Assembly (NCBI GenBank): GCA_963383645.1
Contig: OY726578.1
Coordinates: 23,666,388-23,730,387 of the forward strand
Direction of reading: 5' to 3'
DNA from: Muscardinus avellanarius
Taxonomy: Eukaryota; Chordata; Mammalia; Rodentia; Gliridae
Length of the DNA stretch: 64,000 bases
The notes below the pieces were generated by a model. The model saw nothing but the letters and a program-made list of their open reading frames with translations. It was not told the origin of the DNA and ran no database searches. Both the position numbers and the translations under genes were made by a program. Positions 58,247 through 64,000 of this stretch are shown here, one piece after another. How positions within the stretch are numbered: position 1 is the first letter of the stretch; every line of letters starts with the position of its first letter.

Positions 58247-58315
58247 ATGAGGTCTTCTCTGACGCCTTTGGGGCCCCCGGTGAGCCGCGACCGCGTCATC
58301 ACCAGCTTCCCTAAG
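58247..58315 (+). CDS. RAB36: RAB36 coding exon 1: residues 1-23
   Basis: The ATG at 58,247 opens MRSSLTPLGPPVSRDRVITS, then FPK, and ends in phase 0 at a GTAGGG donor. This matches the N-terminus of the 267-residue RAB36 form known from mouse. RAB36 is a Rab-family GTPase linked to late endosome/lysosome and Golgi-region trafficking through RILP-family effectors. The exon itself starts at 58,231. Its 16 untranslated bases put the upstream MVIA frame out of register, so this ATG is the best start. A purine sits at -3. Confidence 0.92.
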
Positions 58316-58678
58316 GTAGGGTCATGGGCCCTTCATGAAGTCCACACTGCCGCCCTGCCCCCGAAGCCAAAGCCCACTTTCCCCGAGTACCCTCACCCAG
58401 ATACCAAGCCGGAGGGTCCGGGATGCCTGGCTTCTCCTTGAGAAGCAGAAGGACCGGGTGCCGGCCAGTGAGTGAGCCGGGGCAGCGGCGGGGCCCAGGG
58501 CTGCTAAGCCAGCCAGACCGTCCTTGCTGTGATCAAGTCCATCCTTAAGCCGCGTGACCGCAGGCAAGCGACTGCCTTCTAGAAGAAGCCACCCTTGGGT
58601 GAGGATGAGGCCTGTCCCTTGGGCGCCTGGATCGTGGTAAACGGGGGCTCTCCTCACAGTTGCAGGGGATTGAGCTGT

Positions 58679-58681
<3 letters not shown>

Positions 58682-58724
<43 letters not shown>

Positions 58725-58727
58725 CCT
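58682..58727. repeat. (AC)n microsatellite at a SINE fragment
   Basis: About 20 AC units are followed by a short antisense ID remnant (58,749-58,808, gtactgaggatggaaccc). Confidence 0.93.
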
Positions 58728-59384
58728 TTTTATTAATTTATTTCCTGTGGTACTGAGGATGGAACCCAGGGGGCCTTCTACCTCTGGGGTCTCCCACCAC
58801 GCCCGGCTCACACACATCTTTTTAAAGGAAAGGGAGAAAAGCAATGTCTGTCTTTGTCAATACATGCAGAAAATATTTCAGGAAAGTTCCAGAAGACCCT
58901 GCTGTCAGCGGATCTGTGGTCACCTGAGTGTGGCTCGGGATGGGCCTGAAGGGGCCTCCCCACCAACCCGCCTTTTGTGCAGTCAGGATTCTGGCCCACG
59001 CGGGTGCGGAGGGAGCCGCAGCTCCGGTATCTTGGATCTGCAGCCATTTCTTCTGCTTTGAGTTTCTCCTCGACCGGCAGGCAGAGCCTTGGTGTGCGGG
59101 CCGCGGGCAGTTGTGCTGGTGTTTCCTTGGCCGCAGAGCTGGGCCTTTGCTTCCCGTGAAACTTGACGGGGGGAACCAGGGCTAATGGAGATAGTATCTC
59201 GTGTTGGTACCACAGAGTGCGGGTCACGTGGGAAGAAGGACCCGTAAGCAGGGCTCAGAGAGGCAGGTGGGGTTGCAGGCGTCACACGGCCAGGCGAGGC
59301 GAGCAGGGGCCCGGCCCAGCTGTGTCTGGCTCCACAGCTCCCCACCCCGGGGAGTCAGCTTGGGCTGGGTCCACACCGTGAGTC

Positions 59385-59425
59385 CTTTATGCTCTGGGCC
59401 TCGGTTCCTCTGTCTGTGAAATGGG
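59385..59425 (-). repeat. Possible MIR fragment
   Basis: The words gggcctcggttcctctgtctg and gtgaaatggg resemble ggcctcagtttcctcatctgtaaaatggg of MIR. Confidence 0.45.
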
Positions 59426-59550
59426 CGGGCAGCCTCGAGGCCCAGGAGAGAAGGCTGGCGAGGCCCCCACCACGGTGCCTGGCCGGGCTGATGGCCGCTG
59501 TGCCTCGGTGTACCTGTCATCTGTACACCTGTCCGTCTGTCTCTCTGTAG

Positions 59551-59642
59551 TGGTACACGCCCGACGCCTGCCTGCAGCTGAAGGAGAACTTCCACGGGCA
59601 GGTCAGCGCCGCCTGCCAGCGCAGGAACACGGGGACCGTGGG
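59551..59642 (+). CDS. RAB36: RAB36 coding exon 2: residues 24-53 plus split codon
   Basis: The acceptor is gtctctctgtag and the donor is gtggg|GTGAGC. It encodes WYTPDACLQLKENFHGQVSA and ACQRRNTGTV, the region before the GTPase core, close to human RAB36. It ends with two bases (GG) completed by the next exon. The tract of T/C before the acceptor is good. Confidence 0.95.
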
Positions 59643-59710
59643 GTGAGCTGGGGGACACGAGAGGCAGGGGAGGTGGGAGGGGCGCACGCATGGGTGGGCG
59701 TGTGAGGAAC

Positions 59711-59830
59711 AGCCGGGCATGGCGGTGCACGCCGGCTATTCCAGCACCTGGGAGGGAGACAGGAGGATTGCCGGGAACATATAGCTCCGTGGTAAAGCAT
59801 CCCTGGGCCCGATCCCCAGAACCACAGGAA
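59711..59830 (+). repeat. SINE fragment
   Basis: A sense copy with large internal deletions: agccgggcatggcggtgcac, then atatagctccgtggtaaagc and ccgatccccagaacc. Confidence 0.75.
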
Positions 59831-59904
59831 AAAAACAGTTAAACAAGTGAAACACGTAAACTAGGTCAGTCGACCCACTGATGTACTTATGTGTTGTGTG
59901 CGGG

Positions 59905-59907
<3 letters not shown>

Positions 59908-59945
<38 letters not shown>

Positions 59946-59955
59946 CGTGTGTGTA
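59908..59955. repeat. (GT)n microsatellite
   Basis: About 20 GT units with GC interruptions near the end. Confidence 0.95.
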
Positions 59956-59999
59956 TACGCTGCTGAGTGGACCTAGGGGCATTCAAGGGCTGGCGTGTA

Positions 60000-60072
60000 G
60001 CTTGGAGGGTGTAGCCAGGCATGTCGACAGGTTCACACAGGCTTGTAATCCCAGCACTTGGGAGGCCGAGGC
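60000..60072 (+). repeat. SINE fragments
   Basis: An ID piece (gcttggagggtgtagcc) and a B1 start (cacacaggcttgtaatccca, gcacttgggaggccgag). Confidence 0.6.
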
Positions 60073-60207
60073 CCCCACTCTCCCTCCCAAAGGCCAGGGA
60101 GGAGACAAGAGGCCCAGCAGGTGGCCCGGCCTGCATCCAGACTCGGGAGGAAGGGCCAAGGATGCTCTTGAAACCACGCTCGGGGGTGACGGCCATATTT
60201 CTCCTAG

Positions 60208-60273
60208 GCTCCGACTGTCCAAGGTGGTGGTGGTGGGCGATCTCTACGTGGGAAAGACCAGCCTCATACACAG
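60208..60273 (+). CDS. RAB36: RAB36 coding exon 3: P-loop exon, residues 54-75 plus split codon
   Basis: The acceptor is tttctcctag and the donor is cacag|GTATGC. It encodes (G)LRLSKVVVVGDLYVGKTSL and IH, containing the nucleotide-binding P-loop GDLYVGKT at residues 64-71. Phases fit on both sides (two bases in, two out). All P-loop key residues (first Gly, Lys70, Thr71) are present. Confidence 0.96.
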
Positions 60274-60527
60274 GTATGCCCTGGCTTTCTGGGGGCAGCC
60301 GGGCCCACTCCTCCACTGCGCCTTGGTGCTTGGTGAGGACTCATCTGGACAACCTGGGCCTCCCAGCCCCAGGCGGTCACAGGTGTCCTGTGGCTACAGC
60401 AAGGAGAGCAAGGAAGCGGGGAGGTGGTGGGCAGGGGGCCACCCAGGGGCCCGTCCACTGTGCCCTGGGGCCTTGGACTGGCCCTTCCACTGCCCTCCCT
60501 GGGAACAGACCCGCAAGCACTTCTGAC

Positions 60528-60668
60528 CTACACCTCTGGCCCTGTTTTATTTTGAAACAGGGTCTCACTAGGTTGCCGAGGGCCTTGCTAAGTCGCTGAG
60601 GCTGTCCTCGAACCTGTAATCCTCCTGTCTCAGACTCCCAAGTGCTGGCATGCGCCACCACGCCCAAC
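60528..60668 (-). repeat. SINE B1 half
   Basis: Antisense fragment from ttttgaaacagggtctcac to gcgccaccacgcccaac, with only a trace of the ID half. Confidence 0.88.
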
Positions 60669-60761
60669 TCTGTTTCTTTTACTGTGTTTGCCTTCTGCCT
60701 TCTTCCTCTACATTTCTCTTATTGGCTGCTATCTTGCTGAATCTAGATAAGTGTCCCCCAG

Positions 60762-60990
60762 TCCAGGTGCGGTGGCACATGCCTATAATCCCAGTACTTG
60801 GGAGGCTAAACCAGGAGAATCAAAGGTTTGAGGCCAGCCTCAGCAACTTAGTGAAACCTTTAGCAACCTGGCGAGACTTTGTTTCCAAAAAAAGGGCTGT
60901 GAGTGTAGCTCAGATGCAGAATGCCCCTGGGTTCAATCTTCAGCACCAAAAAAAAAAAATTATACACACACACACACACACACACACACT
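60762..60990 (+). repeat. B1-dID-like SINE with (AC)n tail
   Basis: Sense copy from caggtgcggtggcacatgcc to gttcaatcttcagcacc, with an A run and 14 AC units (60,963-60,990). Confidence 0.93.
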
Positions 60991-61013
60991 AAAGGCCTGT
61001 GTGTTACATTCAG

Positions 61014-61341
61014 GCCGCAGCCTGTAGCACTGTTGGGAGGTGTGGGACCTTTAGCCGCAGCCTGTAGCACTGTTGGGAGGTGTGGGACCTTTAAGAGGCA
61101 GGGCGTAGCGAGAGGCCTTTAGGTTATTGGGGGCATGCCTTCAAAGAGGAGAGTAGAACCCTGGCCCCTTCTTTTTCTCCTGGCTGTCTGGCCACAAGGT
61201 GAATGTTCTGCCCATGCTGCTGACATAACTTCTGCCTGGCTCCAGGCCCCAAACCTCCAAAACCTTGAGTCCAAATGACTTTTTTCCTCCAAGTCGATCA
61301 TCTCAGGTGTTTGTTATAGAGACGGAACGCTAACTAATACA
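61014..61341 (+). repeat. MaLR-type LTR fragment with an internal 40-bp tandem duplication
   Basis: It contains ctgttgggaggtgtgggacc, gacctttaagaggcaggg, tgttatagagacggaacgc and the ending taactaataca. These are in the order of the 3' part of mammalian MaLR (MST/THE1-type) solo LTRs. The first 40 bp (61,014-61,053) are repeated exactly at 61,054-61,093. It carries no viral gene. Confidence 0.65.
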
Positions 61342-61475
61342 CACACCTGCCCACGGCCTTCCTCATCGGTTCCCACTGGCACGTTTCATTTGCCTCCAGA
61401 CTGGCTGTCATGAGCCAAGCTTCCGTGCCAGTTTCTGTGACGACGCTTCTCTGACGGTTTCCTCGCCTCCGACAG

Positions 61476-61577
61476 GTTCTGCAAGAATGTTTTTGACCGA
61501 GACTACAAGGCCACCATTGGCGTAGACTTTGAAATTGAGCGCTTTGAGATCGCTGGGATTCCCTACAGCCTCCAGAT
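61476..61577 (+). CDS. RAB36: RAB36 coding exon 4: switch I exon, residues 76-109 plus split codon
   Basis: The acceptor is cctccgacag and the donor is ccagat|GTAAGT. It encodes RFCKNVFDRDYKATIGVDFE and IERFEIAGIPYSLQ. The switch I/effector segment YKATIGVDFE has the conserved Thr89 that coordinates magnesium. The block is essentially identical to human RAB36 as I recall it. Confidence 0.97.
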
Positions 61578-62004
61578 GTAAGTTAGTTCTGTGCACGGGG
61601 CTGGGAGGTGGGCTTCCTGGGACACCTGGGAAAGGCCGGGCCGCCCCTCCTCCACTGCGCCCCTGGTGGACCCCTCTGGACAAACAGGGCCTGGAGTAGG
61701 GCGGAGCCCTGGCGGGTTCCTGCCTCAGGCCTCTGCACCCCGCCTAGGCTCAGCCTCCCCACTGTGAGATGGCACCAACCGTGTGGCTCTAGAATCAGGT
61801 GATAGCCATCTCATCCACGGGCGGGGCGGTCCAGAGAAATAGAGGCTGTGAAATAGCTGGCCAGGGGAACCCAAGCGGCAGGGAAACTGAGAAGGGTGGA
61901 GAGACCGGGCCGCCCGGTGGGCAGCGGGTGGGTGCAGCCTGGCTCTCACTGCAGCCACAGGCTGTATCTATTTGCCTGGTTTTTTGTTGTTGTTGTTGTT
62001 TGTT

Positions 62005-63120
62005 TTGTTTGTTTTTTGTACTGGTTATTGAACTCAGAGACATTCTACGTCCAAATTGTACCCCCAGAACTATTTTATTTCTTATTCGGTTTTTGTTTGT
62101 TTGTTTTTGAGGTACTGGGGATGGAACCCAGGGGCATTATACCTCTGAGCTACACCCCCAGCCCTATTTTTTCTTTTGTATTTTGAAACAGGGTCTCACT
62201 GAGTTGCAAAGGGCCTCGCTAAGTAGCTGAGACTGTCCTTGAGCCACTGAGGCTGTCTTCCTGTCTCAGCCTCCCAAATGCTGGGGTCACAAACGTGCAC
62301 CACTACACCCAGCTCTTTATTTCTTATTTGGAAACAAGGTCTTACTAAGTTCCGGAGGGCCTCACCAAGTTGCTAAGGCTGTCCTCAAACCTGCGATCCT
62401 CCCGTCTCAGCCTCTCAATTACTGGGATTACAAGCATGTGCCACCACACCTGGCAGTGGGACCCTGTTTCAAAATAAAAAATAAAATATGACCAGCAGTG
62501 TCATTTAGAGATAGACTATCTCTGGGTTCAGTCATCTGTACCAAAATTAATTAATTAAAAATAAAAGGGCTAGGGTGTAGCTCAGAGATAGAATGCCCCT
62601 GCCTCAGTCCCTAATACCACCGATAATTAACTAATTAGTTAAAAATATGGGCTATGGAGCAAGACACGGTGGCGCACGCTTTTAATCCCAGCATTTGGGA
62701 GGCTGAGACAGGAGGATTGCAGTTGGCGGACAGCCTCAGCTACTAAGTGAGGCCCTTTGCCACTCAGTGAGATTCTGTTTCAAAATTAAAAATAGGGCTG
62801 AGGTGTAGCTTGAAGGTAGAATGCCCCTGGGTTCCATCCCCAGTACCGCAAAATAAATAAGTAAATAAATAAATAAAAAATAAGGGCTAGGGTGTAGCTC
62901 AGAGGTAGACGGTTCCTGGGTTCAATACCCAGCACTGCAATCAATCATCAACCAATCAAGTATTTTGCAATAAATTTGCAATAAATATTGCAAACATTTG
63001 CAATATGGCAAGTAAAGTATTTGTGATAAATTATTTATTTTGCAATAAATAAATAAACAGTGCTGGGGGTATAGCTTCCAAGGTAGTGCACCCCTGGGTT
63101 CAGCTCCTACTATCATACAC
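62005..63120. repeat. Long SINE tract of mixed orientation
   Basis: Antisense ID remnant (62,019-62,070), full antisense copy (62,112-62,315) and antisense B1 half (62,316-62,455). These are followed by sense ID pieces (62,490-62,545; 62,565-62,622), a full sense copy (62,655-62,850), a sense ID (62,885-62,938) and an ID remnant (63,060-63,115). Between the last two lies an AT-rich gcaataaat repeat (62,960-63,055). Confidence 0.87.
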
Positions 63121-63366
63121 GGGGTATCTGGGGAGACTGAGTTGTAACTCCCTTCCAGGCAGTAGAACCCTTACTGCCGCGCCCCATAGCACTGGGAATC
63201 CCAGGAGCGAATTTGCCCTGACAGAGCCGGGGAGCTGGCTGCAGGGCTAGCTGGCTCACTGGAGCACCAGGTCCCCAGTCACCCTCCCCCTGCCGCACAC
63301 CGGGCAGCTCAGGGCGTTGCGCCTGCTTAACCTTTCTCTCCCGTCCTCTCTCCTCCCCCCACGCAG

Positions 63367-63431
63367 CTGGGACACAGCTGGGCAGGAGAAGTTCAAGTGC
63401 ATTGCATCCGCCTACTACCGGGGCGCCCAGG
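63367..63431 (+). CDS. RAB36: RAB36 coding exon 5: switch II exon, residues 110-131 plus split codon (gene continues beyond window)
   Basis: The acceptor is cccccacgcag and the donor is gcccagg|GTGAGC. It encodes (I)WDTAGQEKFKCIASAYYRG and AQ, with the Rab switch II motif WDTAGQE at residues 111-117 (catalytic Gln116). It leaves one base for the next codon, expected to start VIITAFD. The remaining exons, with the NKxD/TKKD-type and C-terminal prenylation motifs, lie to the right of the window. Confidence 0.97.
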
Positions 63432-63499
63432 GTGAGCACGGGGGCGGGGGTCCCTGCCTGGCGCAATAGAGGAAGCCCGCTTCTCTGCTTGGCGCCAGT

Positions 63500-63850
63500 T
63501 TTCTTTCTTTCTTTCTTTCTTCCTTCCTTTCTTCCTTACTTCCTTCCTTTCTTATTTTGTGGTACTGGGGATGGAACTCAAGGGCATTCTACCTCCGAGC
63601 TCCACCCCCAGCCCTCTTTTTTTAATTTTTATTTTATTTATTTATTATGTATTTATGTATTTATTTTTGCGGGTTTGGGGATGGAACCCAGGGGCATTCG
63701 ACCTCCGAGCTACACCCCAGCCCTATTTTTTATTCTTTATTTTGAAACCGGGTCTCACTGAATTGCAGAGGGCCTCACTAAGCAGCTGAGGCTGTCCGCG
63801 AACCACGATCCTGTCTCAGTCTCCCCAATGCTGGGATGACAAGCGTGCGG
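63500..63850 (-). repeat. (CTTT/CTTC)n tract and two antisense SINEs
   Basis: A ttctttctttcttcc run (63,501-63,553) precedes an ID half (63,559-63,615). A full copy of the 'gcgggtttggggatggaac' subfamily follows (63,668-63,850). Confidence 0.9.
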
Positions 63851-64000
63851 CTTTCGGCACCAGTTTTCTGTCCCCCAAGTACCTCTGAGCAAAGAGACCA
63901 GCCAGTGTCTGGGGCGAGGAAGCCAGCTGCGCACCATGGGCCTTGGCTGGCTTCGGTGGGAACACCCTTCGGGGAGCCTGCGGTGGCGAGGGCGGCTGCC

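Overview
This is a mammalian nuclear DNA window, GC-rich and packed with SINEs, holding parts of three protein genes in the order and orientation known from human 22q11.2 (RSPH14, GNAZ, RAB36). The dominant repeat is a composite SINE. Its left half is 7SL/B1-like, with a 'gaggctgagacaggagg' core. Its right half is tRNA/ID-like, with a 'tagctcagaggtagaatg' A box and a 'ggttcaatcccc' B box. That B1-dID-like structure points to a rodent of the squirrel-related clade (squirrels, dormice and relatives). The family-level guess is tentative; the genes alone only say placental mammal.

Region 1 (1-14,700) has no coding exon. It holds SINEs, a 59-bp minisatellite of about 31 units (1,060-2,847) and at least one AT-rich, homeodomain-motif-rich candidate conserved element (about 4,378-4,545). 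By comparison with human it should be GNAZ intron 1 on the + strand and part of the large RSPH14 intron on the - strand.

Region 2 (14,701-39,612) is GNAZ on the + strand. The two coding exons (15,137-15,859 and 38,161-38,505) join in phase 0 to give an intact 355-residue G-alpha-z. The 22.3-kb intron between them contains SINEs and several non-repetitive blocks that could be enhancers. The 3' UTR ends at tandem AATAAA signals near 39.6 kb.

Region 3 (39,613-55,200) is the 5' part of RSPH14 on the - strand. Coding exons at 52,585-52,783, 50,961-51,063 and 47,226-47,344 encode about the first 141 residues of this armadillo-type radial-spoke protein. No later exon was found between 47.2 kb and the left edge, so GNAZ sits nested and antisense inside an RSPH14 intron. 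Two regulatory signals stand out: five tandem CTCF-type motifs at 49,185-49,311, and three RFX X-box motifs at 54,791-55,179 where the RSPH14 promoter is expected.

Region 4 (56,560-64,000) is the 5' part of RAB36 on the + strand. It has a GC-rich promoter with seven repeats of a GTTGC(C/T)ATGGTGATC-type motif, a first exon ending at 57,224, and five coding exons (58,247-63,431) reaching just past the switch II region. The last exons lie beyond the window.

The window is a normal vertebrate locus. I see no operon, CRISPR array, phage or new multi-gene system. The most interesting material is regulatory: the CTCF-motif array, the X-box cluster at a ciliary gene, and the RAB36 promoter repeats, which also form a series of MVI(A/P) start codons and an upstream ORF overlapping the RAB36 start.
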